Origin: an uncultured Campylobacter sp.
Lineage (GTDB): Bacteria; Campylobacterota; Campylobacteria; Campylobacterales; Campylobacteraceae
Reading direction: 5' to 3'
Length of the DNA: 48,588 nt
Assembly (NCBI GenBank): GCA_900539255.1
Contig: UQBJ01000014.1
Coordinates: 1 to 48,588, forward strand
Shown here: in pieces, positions 1 through 8,177 of the stretch
Numbering within the stretch: position 1 is the stretch's first letter
Layout of the letters: every line of letters starts with the position of its first letter
The notes under the pieces: model-generated
What the model saw: only the letters and a program-made list of their open reading frames with translations
Databases searched by the model: none
Told to the model about the DNA's origin: nothing
Translations under genes and position numbers: made by a program

Positions 1-62
1 AAGACGCGATTTGTCGCTACAAATCAAGGCAGGATTTTAGCAAGATTCGCCGAGTGATGTAG
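1..62 (+). CDS. 3' end of an unidentified upstream gene (frame uncertain)
   Basis: The first bases look like the tail of a + strand gene because a strong terminator follows at once. The three + frames stop at 40, 57 and 62, and too few codons are visible to choose between them. In C. jejuni, modA and a molybdopterin-binding regulator precede modB, so a mod-related gene is possible, but nothing in these residues shows it. Confidence 0.3.
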   Translation, partial: DAICRYKSRQDFSKIRRVM

Positions 63-67
63 TGCTT

Positions 68-93
68 AAAAGTGGCTTTTTAAGCCACTTTTT
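68..93 (+). terminator. Rho-independent terminator
   Basis: A perfect 10-bp stem (69-78 pairing with 82-91, AAAGTGGCTT / AAGCCACTTT) with a 3-nt T loop runs into a T-rich tail ending at 93. It ends transcription of the gene entering from the left and isolates the mod genes from it. Confidence 0.85.
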
Positions 94-250
94 GAGTTAG
101 CTTTGTGATAAAAAGCTTAAATTTGTGCTTAAATTCACAAAAAGTGTCTCAATTTTAAGGCTTTATGCTTTGAATTTCTCATAAAAACAAAATTCTTTTC
201 ACAGCATTTTAAAATTTACTCTTTGTAAAAAGTCGTTTATCATTTTATGC

Positions 251-600
251 TAAAATCGGCAAATTATAAAAAAGGGCATTTTAAGGCAAAGCAAATTTGC
301 GCCAAAACATAAAGTCAGCGCAAGCAAGGCGCAAGGGCAAATTCAAAACAAAAAAAGCTAAAAACGCCAAACGAAAAGGCAAAAAGCAAAATATAAACAA
401 AAAGCGAATTGACAAGGTAGAGTATAAAACAAAGGTGAATTTAAATAAAAAATAAAACGCCAAACAAAAAGGCTAGAAAAAAGCAAAAATGCAAAATAAA
501 AAAGGCTAGAAAAAACGCCAAACAAACAAAGGCAAATTTAAAACAAAACACCAAAAAAAGACAAAAAAGCAACTTTAAAACAAAACCCAAACGCCTAAAA
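251..600 (+). repeat. A/C-rich leader with degenerate repeats upstream of modB
   Basis: The 550 bases before modB hold no convincing gene. A -10-like TAAAAT at 251-256, preceded by TG, could start a leader of about 350 nt. From about 285 to 600 the + strand is nearly free of T and carries degenerate copies of a unit close to AAAACGCCAAACAAAAAGGC at 361-380, 454-473 and 512-533, and a repeated AAAGGCTAGAAAAA at about 469-482 and 502-515. One frame (285-455) reads as a lysine-rich peptide without a convincing start or ribosome site. I see no known riboswitch fold. Confidence 0.5.
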
Positions 601-611
601 CAGGAGAACAA

Positions 612-1295
612 ATGGCATTTTTAAACGCTGAGTTTTTACAAACCCTTTATATCACTTTTAAGCTCGCTTTTATCACTACTTTTTTGCTTTTTTTTGTGAG
701 TGTTGCCCTTGCTTACGCTCTTGTCTTTGTGAAATTTCCACTTAAAAGCGTAGTGCAAGTCATCTCATCTATGTCACTTGTCTTGCCGCCCAGTGTTTTG
801 GGCTTTTATTTTTTGGTAGCCTTTTCGCCGATGAGCGCTATCGGCAAATTCTTTAACGAAACCTTTGGAATTCGCCTTGTTTTCACCTTTGAAGGGCTAG
901 TTGTGGCGAGTATGGTTTTTTCGCTGCCCTTTATGCTCGGTCCCATTCAAAGTGCCTTTGCGAGCGTGCCTAAAAATCTCATCGAAGTGTCCTACACTCT
1001 TGGCAAAAGCAAGCTCACCACGCTTTTACGCGTCATTTTGCCAAATTCAAAAGTCGGCATTTTTACGGGTGCTGTTGTGGCGTTTGCGCACACTGTGGGC
1101 GAATTTGGCGTGGTGATGATGATAGGCGGGCATAAAAAAGGCGAAACTTTGGTGGCAAGTATAGCCATTTATGACGAGCTAGAAGCCCTAAACTACACGC
1201 TTGCGCATCAATACGCCTTTGTGCTTTTTGCGCTCAGCTTCATCATCTTGCTCGCGCTTTTTTTCGTCAATAAAAAATTCACTTCGTGGGGCTAA
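612..1295 (+). CDS. modB: molybdate ABC transporter permease ModB
   Basis: 227 residues, the usual ModB length. The protein is the inner-membrane channel of the molybdate (or tungstate) importer and passes oxyanion from a periplasmic ModA protein to the ModC ATPase. About five hydrophobic segments are visible, and the central cytoplasmic loop, from about residue 116 (SVPKNLIEVSYTLGKSK) with the AHTVGEFG segment following, matches the EAA-type loop that docks the ATPase. A GGAGA ribosome site sits at 603-607, 4 nt before the ATG. modC follows with 1 nt between stop and start. No modA is in the window; it may lie to the left. Substrate specificity is inferred from family resemblance and the ModC partner. 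Confidence 0.9.
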   Translation: MAFLNAEFLQTLYITFKLAFITTFLLFFVSVALAYALVFVKFPLKSVVQVISSMSLVLPPSVLGFYFLVAFSPMSAIGKFFNETFGIRLVFTFEGLVVASMVFSLPFMLGPIQSAFASVPKNLIEVSYTLGKSKLTTLLRVILPNSKVGIFTGAVVAFAHTVGEFGVVMMIGGHKKGETLVASIAIYDELEALNYTLAHQYAFVLFALSFIILLALFFVNKKFTSWG

Positions 1296-1296
1296 A

Positions 1297-2208
1297 ATGA
1301 GCATTTCAACGATAAAAATTCACATAAAACAACCCATAAAAAGTGCCAAAGGCAACCTGCTTTTGGAATTTGACAAGGAATTTAAGCAAAGTGATTTTGT
1401 GGCTATTTATGGAGAAAGCGGAGCGGGCAAAACGACTATTTTACGGATTATCGCAGGACTTTTAAAGCCTGAATTTGGCTTTATAAAAGTGGGCGAAAAG
1501 GTGTGGTTTGACAGCCAAAAGGGCATTTTTTTGCCACCGCAAAAGCGAAAAGTGGGCTTTGTTTTCCAAGACTATGCGCTTTTTCCAAATTTAAGCGTGC
1601 GTGAAAACCTTGCCTTTGCGCTTGCTAAGGGCGAGGATAAGGGCAAGATTGACGAGCTTTTGGAGCTTATGGGACTTAGTGAGCTTGCTAAATCCTACCC
1701 AGCGCACCTTTCAGGCGGGCAGTGTCAAAGAGTGGCACTTGCAAGGGCGATTATCACGCAGCCAGACATTTTGTTGCTTGATGAGCCTTTGTCCGCGCTT
1801 GATTTTAAAATGAGAAGTTTTTTGCAAGATGAGATTTTAAAGCTCACAGCGCATTTTAAGCTCACCACTTTGCTTGTAAGCCACGACATAGGCGAGATTT
1901 ACAAGCTTGCACGCCGTGTCATAGAGCTAAAAGACGGGAGCGTGATAGCAGATGCACCGCCAAATGAGCTTTTTGCGCACTCAAATTTGTCGGCAAAATT
2001 ACAGCTTAACGCCAGCGTGCTTGACATAAAAAAAGCCGATTTACTCATCATCTTGACGCTTTTAATGGGACAAAATATCATCAAAATCACGCTTTCACAA
2101 AGCGAATTTACGCAAAAGTATGCAAAACTCAAAGTAGGCGACAGCTTGCTCATTTGTGAAAAAGCCTACAACCCGCTTATCATCGACATAAATGAAAAAT
2201 TGCTTTAA
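1297..2208 (+). CDS. modC: molybdate ABC transporter ATP-binding protein ModC
   Basis: 303 residues. It powers molybdate import with ModB. Visible motifs are Walker A GESGAGKTT (39-47), Q-loop Q91, signature LSGGQ (138-142), Walker B ILLLDEP (158-164) and the switch histidine H196. The last ~70 residues form a TOBE-like beta-rich domain typical of ModC. An open frame extends upstream to 1201, but the ATG at 1297 directly follows the modB stop, gives the normal N-terminus and has GGGG 5 nt before it, so I chose it. It is translationally coupled to modB. Family membership is firm; molybdate rather than tungstate is likely but not proven. Confidence 0.9.
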   Translation: MSISTIKIHIKQPIKSAKGNLLLEFDKEFKQSDFVAIYGESGAGKTTILRIIAGLLKPEFGFIKVGEKVWFDSQKGIFLPPQKRKVGFVFQDYALFPNLSVRENLAFALAKGEDKGKIDELLELMGLSELAKSYPAHLSGGQCQRVALARAIITQPDILLLDEPLSALDFKMRSFLQDEILKLTAHFKLTTLLVSHDIGEIYKLARRVIELKDGSVIADAPPNELFAHSNLSAKLQLNASVLDIKKADLLIILTLLMGQNIIKITLSQSEFTQKYAKLKVGDSLLICEKAYNPLIIDINEKLL

Positions 2209-2311
2209 GGCGTTTTGGTTGGAATTTAAATTGTGGCTATTTGCTTAAAATGATGATTTAACAAGCCTTGCAGTCATAACATAGCACTTTTTGACAAAAG
2301 AGTTTAAATTT

Positions 2312-2332
2312 AATGTAAATTTTTGTTATAAT
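2312..2332 (+). promoter_or_regulatory. sigma-70 promoter for the MATE exporter
   Basis: TATAAT at 2327-2332 preceded by a T-rich TTTTTGT, the usual Campylobacter extended -10 form. A TTGACA at 2291-2296 is too far upstream (30 nt) to pair with it. The leader to the ATG at 2461 would be about 120 nt. Confidence 0.6.
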
Positions 2333-2460
2333 AACCCCTTAAATTCACAAAATTTAGGCAAATTTATGCAAAGAAGCGTTAAAATTTATAAATTTAAGGC
2401 AAAATTCAGCCCAAATTCACGCTCAAATGGCGTTTCACACGGAGAACAAAAAGGCGTTGT

Positions 2461-3822
2461 ATGCAAAAGATTGATTTAAAAAACCAAAGCGTTTATAAGC
2501 TTTATTTTCGCTATTTTCTGCCCTCTTTGTGCGCTATGCTCGCACTTTCTACTTACAATGTCGTTGATGGGATTTTTTTAGGGCAAAAGCTTGGCGAGGA
2601 CGCGCTGGCTGCTGTGGGGATAGCTTGGCCTGTGTTTCCTGTGCTGATTGCTTATGAGCTTTTGTTTAGCATAGGCGCAGCAAGTATCGCGTCCTATCAT
2701 TTGGGGCGTGGCGAAGATGAAAAGGCGCGAGAGGTGTTTTCATCGGTGTTTTACTTTGCGCTTATCAGCGGGACAGCCTTTGGGCTGCTTTTTTACGCCT
2801 TTTGCGATGAGATAGTGGTGCTTTTGGGAGCAAGCGAAAAAATCGCCCCTTTAAGCAAGCAGTTTTTGCAAATCATCTTTTTAGGCTCATTTGTCATCGT
2901 GTTGCACCCCTTGCTTGATGTCTTTGCGATGAACGACAAACGCCCTATGTTAGCTATGTTTGCGATGATAGTTGGAGCGTGCAGCAATGTCGTTTTAAAC
3001 TACACCTTCATTTTTATCTTTGAGTGGGGGCTTGTGGGTTCGGGTTTAGCGACTATTTGCGGACACGGCATAGGCTTTTTGATACTGCTTTCACATTTTT
3101 TAAGGCGCAAGGGGCAGATTTATTTCGTGTGGGCGATGAAAATCAAGGCTTTGCTAAAATCAGCTCAAAACGGCGTAGCACAGGCAAGTGCGGAGTTAAG
3201 CGCGAGTTTGGTTATGCTTGTGGCAAATCATCTTTTAGTCTCACTTGGCGGAGATAGAGCTGTGGCAATGTATAGCGTGATTATGTATTCTGGTATAATC
3301 CTTTTTACCATACTTCTGTCCGCTTCACAAGCCATACAACCCATAGTGAGCTTTAATTTCGGCGCAAGGGCTTATGACAGGCTTTTGCAAATGCTTAAAT
3401 TCGCCTTGTCCTTTTCTTTGTCCGCTGGTGTCGTGCTTTACGCGCTTTCAATGGCGTTTAGTCATTATTTAGTCGTGCTTTTCTTGCAAAAAGACGGCGC
3501 AGGTGGCTTTGACATCGAGTTTTTACGCGATGTGGAAAGCGCGATGAGCGTTTATTTCATAGCTTTCATTTTCATCGGCTTTAATATGAGCGTGGCGAGC
3601 TTTTTTCAAAGCATTCAACGCCCTGTAAGCTCTTTCATCGTAACCATAGCCTACACTTTGGTGTTTGTGCTTATCTTTTTTATGGTGTTGCCTGAATTTT
3701 ACGCCCTTGATGGCATTTGGGCGAGCTATCCAGCCGCGCAGTTTTGTAGCTTTTTCGTGGCGATTTTGGTGCTTTGCTATGCCTTTAAAAAAGGCGCATT
3801 AAAGGCAGAAAAATGGCGTTAA
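2461..3822 (+). CDS. MATE-family multidrug/toxin exporter
   Basis: 453 residues with about 12 hydrophobic segments in two similar halves, the fold of MATE (DinF/NorM/MepA-type) cation-coupled exporters of the inner membrane. The N-terminal stretch with STYNVVDGIFLGQKLG and ALAAVGIAWP is characteristic of the MepA-like branch. The start is the ATG at 2461; GGAG lies rather far upstream (2441-2444) and AAGGCG (2451-2456) is nearer, so initiation is not strongly specified. It stands alone, with its own promoter, and converges on the histidine kinase gene 33 nt downstream. The substrate cannot be read from sequence. Confidence 0.85.
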   Translation: MQKIDLKNQSVYKLYFRYFLPSLCAMLALSTYNVVDGIFLGQKLGEDALAAVGIAWPVFPVLIAYELLFSIGAASIASYHLGRGEDEKAREVFSSVFYFALISGTAFGLLFYAFCDEIVVLLGASEKIAPLSKQFLQIIFLGSFVIVLHPLLDVFAMNDKRPMLAMFAMIVGACSNVVLNYTFIFIFEWGLVGSGLATICGHGIGFLILLSHFLRRKGQIYFVWAMKIKALLKSAQNGVAQASAELSASLVMLVANHLLVSLGGDRAVAMYSVIMYSGIILFTILLSASQAIQPIVSFNFGARAYDRLLQMLKFALSFSLSAGVVLYALSMAFSHYLVVLFLQKDGAGGFDIEFLRDVESAMSVYFIAFIFIGFNMSVASFFQSIQRPVSSFIVTIAYTLVFVLIFFMVLPEFYALDGIWASYPAAQFCSFFVAILVLCYAFKKGALKAEKWR

Positions 3823-3855
3823 ATTTAAAAATGCCCTAAATTTAGCTAAAAATGC

Positions 3856-5358
3856 TTAAAAATTCAGCACAAATTCACTGCCCTCGCCGAGTTTTGAGTG
3901 GCAAGAAATTTCTATGTGGTATTCTTTGCAAATGCTTTTCACTAGGCTAAGTCCTATGCCAAAGCCGCCTTGGTCGCTGTTAAAGCGGGCGTAGCGCTCA
4001 AAGATTTTTGTGAGATTTTTTTCATCTATGCCGTATCCGCTGTCTTTTATGCTTAATGCGCGCCCCTTTAAATTCACGCTCACAAAACCGCCTTTTTTGT
4101 TGTATTTAATAGCGTTTGAGATGAGATTGTCAAGCATTTTGTTGATTTTGCTTTTGCTGGCTAAAATGGTGCTATCGCCTTGTAAATCAACGCTCAAAGC
4201 GATTTGCTTGCGCTCAAAAAAGAGTCTAAAATACTCCAAACGCTCCCTTATCGCCTCTTTCATCACTATGCGCTCTTCTTCGTTTGAAATCGTGTCAGGA
4301 AAAGTTAAGAAAATCAAATCAGAATAAGTCTGTGAAAGTGTCTTTGCGGCGAGTTTCATTCGCGCAAATTTCGTGGTGTCAATGTTTTGCTGTTTTTCAA
4401 GCTGCTCTATGCTTAGCAAAATCACGCTCAAAGGCGTGTTTATCTCGTGCGTGAAATCCTTGATGAAAGAATTTAACATTGTGATTTTGCTTTCAAGCGG
4501 TTTGAGCGCGATTTTCACCAAAAAGCGCGACACTAATGCGATAAGCACAAAACTTGCAAGCGCGCTTAAAAGCACTTGTAGGCGGATTAAAAGCAAGTCG
4601 TGGCTTACATTTTCGCCCTCGATAAAGGTGTATAAATAGCCCTTTTGAAAGGCAGCTGGCTGGGCAAGGTGGCGCTTGTTTTGCGCTGCAAGGTGGCGTT
4701 CTTTTCGCGCTTGGCGTTCGTCTAAATTTGCACGGCGTTCGTAAAAATCGCGCCTTTCGTGCAGGGCGTGCTTTTCGTCCAAAATGTCTTTTTCGTTAAA
4801 TTCTTTTTCAAAGCCGTTTTTTTCGCTCTCATCGGTGCTTAAATTTTGGGCTTTTTCGCCTTTTTTTTGAGTGTTATTTTGTTCTTTTTTGTCGTCCTTT
4901 TCGCTAGAAAATTCCACAAATTCACGCGCCTCATCGCCAAAGCCCGCACGCCCTAAAAAATACCCCGAAGTCCTCATCAAGCCCGTGTAATACACGCTGT
5001 TTTTGTAAATCCCGCGAAATTTGCCCTTGTATCTGTCCTCATCAAGTGCCTTTATCTCGGCGTTTTCAAGCTCAAAGGACAGAGTCGAGCAAAGGACACT
5101 TTCGCTGTCGATGAGCGCGAATTTAATGTTTGAAGCGTTGCTTATGTCTTGGCAGGATTGTTTTAGCGGGGTGTAGCGGGCATTAAGCACGCTTAAAACT
5201 ATGGTGCGGTGCGTGTCTCTTAATACTCTGCTTTTCTCAACGACTAGCTCATCGTAAAGTTTGTCATACCACAGCACGAAAAATATAGCCAAAAAAACGC
5301 CCGTTGTGGTAAGGTAAATCAGCAAAATCGAGCGCGTAACCCATTTAGCCTCGGACAT
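3856..5358 (-). CDS. two-component sensor histidine kinase with a highly charged insert
   Basis: 500 residues. Membrane segments at about 11-30 and 256-281 bracket a periplasmic domain. The phosphoacceptor is H304 in DFTHEINTPL, followed by an N-box NLISN (411-415), G1 DSGYG (439-443) and G2 GGFGIGL (464-470). It phosphorylates the regulator encoded directly upstream; the two genes overlap by 14 nt. Residues about 154-235, just before the second membrane segment, are almost entirely K/E/D/R/Q, with ERR/DER/KER runs, and lengthen the sensor domain. No HAMP domain is obvious. The arrangement recalls the C. jejuni CprRS pair, but I cannot show orthology and give no symbol. Confidence 0.88.
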   Translation of the reverse strand: MSEAKWVTRSILLIYLTTTGVFLAIFFVLWYDKLYDELVVEKSRVLRDTHRTIVLSVLNARYTPLKQSCQDISNASNIKFALIDSESVLCSTLSFELENAEIKALDEDRYKGKFRGIYKNSVYYTGLMRTSGYFLGRAGFGDEAREFVEFSSEKDDKKEQNNTQKKGEKAQNLSTDESEKNGFEKEFNEKDILDEKHALHERRDFYERRANLDERQARKERHLAAQNKRHLAQPAAFQKGYLYTFIEGENVSHDLLLIRLQVLLSALASFVLIALVSRFLVKIALKPLESKITMLNSFIKDFTHEINTPLSVILLSIEQLEKQQNIDTTKFARMKLAAKTLSQTYSDLIFLTFPDTISNEEERIVMKEAIRERLEYFRLFFERKQIALSVDLQGDSTILASKSKINKMLDNLISNAIKYNKKGGFVSVNLKGRALSIKDSGYGIDEKNLTKIFERYARFNSDQGGFGIGLSLVKSICKEYHIEISCHSKLGEGSEFVLNF

Positions 5359-6016
5359 AGCTATACCCTCGTCCCCTTTGATTGACTATGCAATCCTTGC
5401 CAAGCAATTTTCGTAAATTTTTCACATAAGCGCGCAAAGATAGCTCGCTAGGCTCTTCATCATATTCCCAAAGCTCGTCAAAGATTTTTTCAACGCTTAA
5501 AAATTCGTTTTTGTGCTTTAAAAGCAAGGTTAAAAGCCCTATTTCCTTGCTCGGCAAGATGATAGCCTTGTCGTTTTGATACAAAATGTGTGAATTTAGG
5601 GCAAATTTAAAGCCATTTCCTAAATTTTCGTAATCTTCATTTTGGTGCGCAAAAGCCCTTTTTAAGATATTTTCCACGCGCAAAGATAGCTCGCTTAACT
5701 CAAAGGGCTTTTTGATATAATCATCACAGCCCGAGTTAAAGCCTTCTTTCAAATCATCGGCGGTGTTTAGCGAAGTGAGAAAGATAGCAGGCGTCATTTT
5801 GCCGCTTTTGCGCAACTCTTTCAGCAGCGAAAAGCCGTCCCCTAGCGGCACTTTGACATCTAAAATCCACAAATCATAGTTTTTTTCATAAGCTAAATCA
5901 AGCCCTTGCTGCGCATCTGTTGCCAAATCCACGCTGTAACCCTCATCTGTCAAGTGTTCTTCTACTATCTCGCTTAAATTTATATCATCTTCAAGCAAGA
6001 GAATTTTCGCCGCCAT
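5345..6016 (-). CDS. OmpR-family response regulator
   Basis: 223 residues. The receiver domain has the acidic pair D10/D11, phosphoacceptor D53, T81 and K103; the C-terminal winged helix (about 130-222) ends in a typical DNA-recognition segment (VKNLRKLLG, then RGRGYSYV). It should be a DNA-binding regulator driven by the kinase overlapping its 3' end. AGGGG lies about 6 nt before the ATG. It is divergent from the hemerythrin gene, with a 94-nt shared regulatory region, so that gene is a natural candidate target, which is an inference. Confidence 0.9.
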   Translation of the reverse strand: MAAKILLLEDDINLSEIVEEHLTDEGYSVDLATDAQQGLDLAYEKNYDLWILDVKVPLGDGFSLLKELRKSGKMTPAIFLTSLNTADDLKEGFNSGCDDYIKKPFELSELSLRVENILKRAFAHQNEDYENLGNGFKFALNSHILYQNDKAIILPSKEIGLLTLLLKHKNEFLSVEKIFDELWEYDEEPSELSLRAYVKNLRKLLGKDCIVNQRGRGYSYVRG

Positions 6017-6025
6017 TTTCGCCCC

Positions 6026-6106
6026 TTTTTGTAAATTTTTTGTTATTTTAACACTAAAACATTTACAAAAAACATTTTTATGCTATAATAAGCTTGTAAA
6101 TTTTAA
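6026..6106 (+). promoter_or_regulatory. divergent control region with TGTAAA elements
   Basis: Lies between the response regulator (-) and hemerythrin (+). TATAAT at 6084-6089, preceded by TATGC, is the promoter of the hemerythrin. Three related elements occur: TTTTTGTAAATTTTT (6026-6040), ATTTACAAAAAAC (6061-6073, inverted) and CTTGTAAATTTTAAG (6093-6106). Their regular placement around the promoter suggests a binding site, possibly for the adjacent regulator. Confidence 0.5.
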
Positions 6107-6110
6107 GTGA

Positions 6111-6725
6111 ATGGAGAGAGATTTGCTACCAAAATGGTGTGATGATTATAGCATAGACAACCCGATGATAGACGAGCAGCACAAAAAGCTTTTTGAGCTG
6201 GCTGGTGCAGTGGAAAGCATAGCCGACCGCTCCGTGAGCAAACGCAAGATTAAGGACTTGCTGACTGAATTTTTTCACTATATGCGCGACCACTTTTCCG
6301 ATGAAGAAAAATATATGGAAAGTATCAACTACCCTGAGTTAGAGCCACACCGCCGCATTCACAAAGAGATAATCCAAAGTATGGTGCATTTAATCGGCTC
6401 GATAAAAACGACAAACGACTTAAAAGAACGCCTTTATCTCATCTCGAAAAAATGGCTTTTAGAACACATTTTGTTTGAAGATATGAAAATCACCGAATTC
6501 GTCCGCACGCAAGCGATGATGAGCGATGGCGGTGCGCTTGCTGATGAAGTGAGCTATGTCGATGATAACATAGAGCATCAAGGCTACTACTACACCTGCG
6601 CTTGTGCTGACAAAATCCACAATGTCTCCCTTGATGTGCATCGTCAAATTCAAGTGGTAGAAAAAGATGTGCGCTGCCGCATTTGCAACGAAAAAATCAC
6701 ATTTTTGAAAAAAGAAGAGGCATAA
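6111..6725 (+). CDS. bacteriohemerythrin with a C-terminal Cys/His-rich domain
   Basis: 204 residues. The di-iron, O2-binding hemerythrin ligand set is complete: H24, H61, E65, H80, H84, H119 and D124, in the order H / HxxxE / HxxxH / HxxxxD. After residue 135 an extra ~65-residue tail carries C163, C165, H170, H177, C189 and C192, resembling a zinc ribbon. Such proteins are thought to sense or buffer oxygen or iron in microaerophiles. The ATG at 6111 has only a weak site before it; a TTG at 6123 (residue 5) is preceded by GGAGAGAG and may be the true start. Divergent from the two-component genes. Confidence 0.85.
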   Translation: MERDLLPKWCDDYSIDNPMIDEQHKKLFELAGAVESIADRSVSKRKIKDLLTEFFHYMRDHFSDEEKYMESINYPELEPHRRIHKEIIQSMVHLIGSIKTTNDLKERLYLISKKWLLEHILFEDMKITEFVRTQAMMSDGGALADEVSYVDDNIEHQGYYYTCACADKIHNVSLDVHRQIQVVEKDVRCRICNEKITFLKKEEA

Positions 6726-6809
6726 AAAGCTAAATTTAAGGCAAGCGTTGAGGCTTTGAGCGCGTGAAATTTAAGCAAAATTTTAAGCAAATTTAACCCT
6801 GCGCTCACC

Positions 6810-6841
6810 TTTGCTAAAATGCTAAAAAGCGTTTTAGCAAA
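6810..6841. other. hairpin with alternative pairings
   Basis: TTTGCTAAAA (6810-6819) pairs perfectly with TTTTAGCAAA (6832-6841), and TGCTAAAA (6820-6827) can instead pair with 6832-6839. No T run follows, so it is not a simple terminator. The 349-base gap 6726-7074 otherwise holds only this hairpin and the terminator at 6968. Confidence 0.4.
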
Positions 6842-6967
6842 AAGCCTTTGTCGCACTTGCGATGATAAATTTTACCCTTAAATTTAAAGCGTTTTTGGTT
6901 TCAAAAGCGTTTTATGTTTTAAGGATAAAATCTTTAAATTTTCATATTTGTTTGATAAAAATTCATC

Positions 6968-7003
6968 AGCGACAAAAAGCAAGTGGCTTTGTGTCGCTTT
7001 TTT
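6968..7003 (+). terminator. Rho-independent terminator
   Basis: AGCGACA (6968-6974) pairs with TGTCGCT (6992-6998), with an inner AAAGC/GCTTT helix, followed by a run of T. It lies 240 nt beyond the hemerythrin stop and faces the end of the convergent fabG. It may terminate a long 3' UTR or a separate small RNA. Confidence 0.65.
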
Positions 7004-7074
7004 GTGTGAATTTTTATCATCTTAACCGCAAAATTCAGCATTTTTGAATTTAGAGCAAATTTTGCGAAAAACTA

Positions 7075-7818
7075 TCACATATAAAGTCCGCCGTTGATTT
7101 TAAGCGTTTCGCCCGTGATATAAGAAGCATAATCGCTCAGCAAAAACGCCACCGCATTTGCCACCTCATCTGGCTCGGCAAAGCGTTTGAGCGGGATATT
7201 TGCCATATATGCGCCTTTGATTTCCTCGCTTAAAGCCTCTGTCATATCACTTTTGATAAAGCCGGGGGTTACGCAGTTAAAGCGCACACCGCGTCCTGCG
7301 CCCTCTTTGGCAAAACTTTTGCTCATCGCTATCATACCGCCTTTGCTTGCGGAGTAGTTTGCCTGCCCTGCATTGCCCATTTCACCGACTATGGAAGCGA
7401 TATTTACCACCGCACCAAAACGCGCCTTACTCATCGCTTTAAGCACCTCGCGGCAGCCCAAAAATGCTGAATTTAAGTTTGCGTTGATGACGCTTGAAAA
7501 ATCCTCTAACTTCATACGCAAGGCAAGTTTGTCGTTTGTGATACCAGCGTTATTGACAAGGTATGAAAGCTCGCCATCAGCCTCTAAAATAGCCTTTATA
7601 CCAGATTCAAAAGCCGCTTCATCGCTTGCATCAAAGCAAATCACCGCCGCGCTGCCGCCGTTTTGCTCTATCTCTTTTTTTAAAGCATCGGCAAGTTCGG
7701 GCTTGGAGCGGTAGTTTATCCACACCTTTAAGCCAAAACCCGCCAGCACCCGCGCAATGCTCGCGCCTATGCCCTTGCTAGCCCCTGTGATAAGCACATT
7801 TTTGCCACTAAATTTCAT
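7075..7818 (-). CDS. fabG: 3-oxoacyl-ACP reductase FabG
   Basis: 247 residues. NADPH-dependent reduction of 3-ketoacyl-ACP in fatty-acid elongation, cytosolic. Short-chain dehydrogenase motifs are complete: TGASKGIG (11-18), NNAG (89-92), N114, S142, and the YSASK pair Y155/K159. The C-terminus (SGLYM-type) fits FabG. A longer frame reaches 7857, but the ATG at 7818 has AGGAC before it and gives the canonical N-terminus. acpP, often nearby in relatives, is not adjacent here. A small XRE regulator gene lies 57 nt upstream on the same strand. Confidence 0.9.
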   Translation of the reverse strand: MKFSGKNVLITGASKGIGASIARVLAGFGLKVWINYRSKPELADALKKEIEQNGGSAAVICFDASDEAAFESGIKAILEADGELSYLVNNAGITNDKLALRMKLEDFSSVINANLNSAFLGCREVLKAMSKARFGAVVNIASIVGEMGNAGQANYSASKGGMIAMSKSFAKEGAGRGVRFNCVTPGFIKSDMTEALSEEIKGAYMANIPLKRFAEPDEVANAVAFLLSDYASYITGETLKINGGLYM

Positions 7819-7875
7819 TTTTTGTCCTTTTTGTGAATTTTTGGGGTATTTTAGCACAGAATTTCAAATGAAAAC

Positions 7876-8106
7876 TTACTCGCCTTTCATATCGGGCAGC
7901 AAGTCCTTTATGTCTATGTCAAATTCATTAGCGATGATGAAAAGATGGTGTAGGTTGTAGTTTGCCTCGTGCTTGCGGGTTTCGATTTTAGCGATATAAT
8001 TTGGCGATTTATGCCCCAAAATCCCCGCAAGTGCTAGCTGTGAAATGCCGCGTTTTCGCCGCTCGCGTTTGACATTTGCTACGATTTCATCTAAAAATTC
8101 AGCCAT
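7876..8106 (-). CDS. small XRE-family helix-turn-helix regulator
   Basis: 76 residues, nearly all one Cro/CI-type HTH domain (KRERRKRGISQLALAGILGH, then NYIAKIE). The size is like that of restriction controller (C) proteins and of antitoxin-type repressors. It is divergent from the nuclease-like gene, with a 71-nt spacer. Base composition is like the host core genes (GCG/GCC codons common), unlike the AT-rich gene across the spacer, so the two may not have arrived together. Function as repressor of the divergent gene is an inference. Confidence 0.75.
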   Translation of the reverse strand: MAEFLDEIVANVKRERRKRGISQLALAGILGHKSPNYIAKIETRKHEANYNLHHLFIIANEFDIDIKDLLPDMKGE

Positions 8107-8131
8107 TTGCCTTTGATTTAAAGCAATGCTG

Positions 8132-8137
8132 TATAAT
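8132..8137 (+). promoter_or_regulatory. -10 box of the nuclease-like gene
   Basis: TATAAT at 8132-8137 in the 71-nt divergent spacer; an AAAAGGATT ribosome site follows at 8161-8169. A repressor bound here would also cover the upstream side of the XRE gene. I could not find a convincing dyad operator. Confidence 0.5.
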
Positions 8138-8177
8138 TACGATTTAAGATTCAAATATAGAAAAGGATTAAAAAATA

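Noticed and set aside
281..463. 60-residue minus-strand ORF in the mod leader
   Set aside because: It is the complement of the A/C-rich repeat (hence all Phe/Leu), with no ribosome site.
2291..2479. 62-residue ORF before the MATE gene
   Set aside because: It spans the promoter and the MATE start region and has no ribosome site or familiar sequence.
3856..6016. Naming the two-component pair CprR/CprS
   Set aside because: Gene order and overlap are similar, but htrA is not adjacent and I cannot confirm orthology by reading.
6862..7047. 61-residue ORF downstream of hemerythrin
   Set aside because: It runs through the terminator hairpin at 6968-7003; low-complexity translation.
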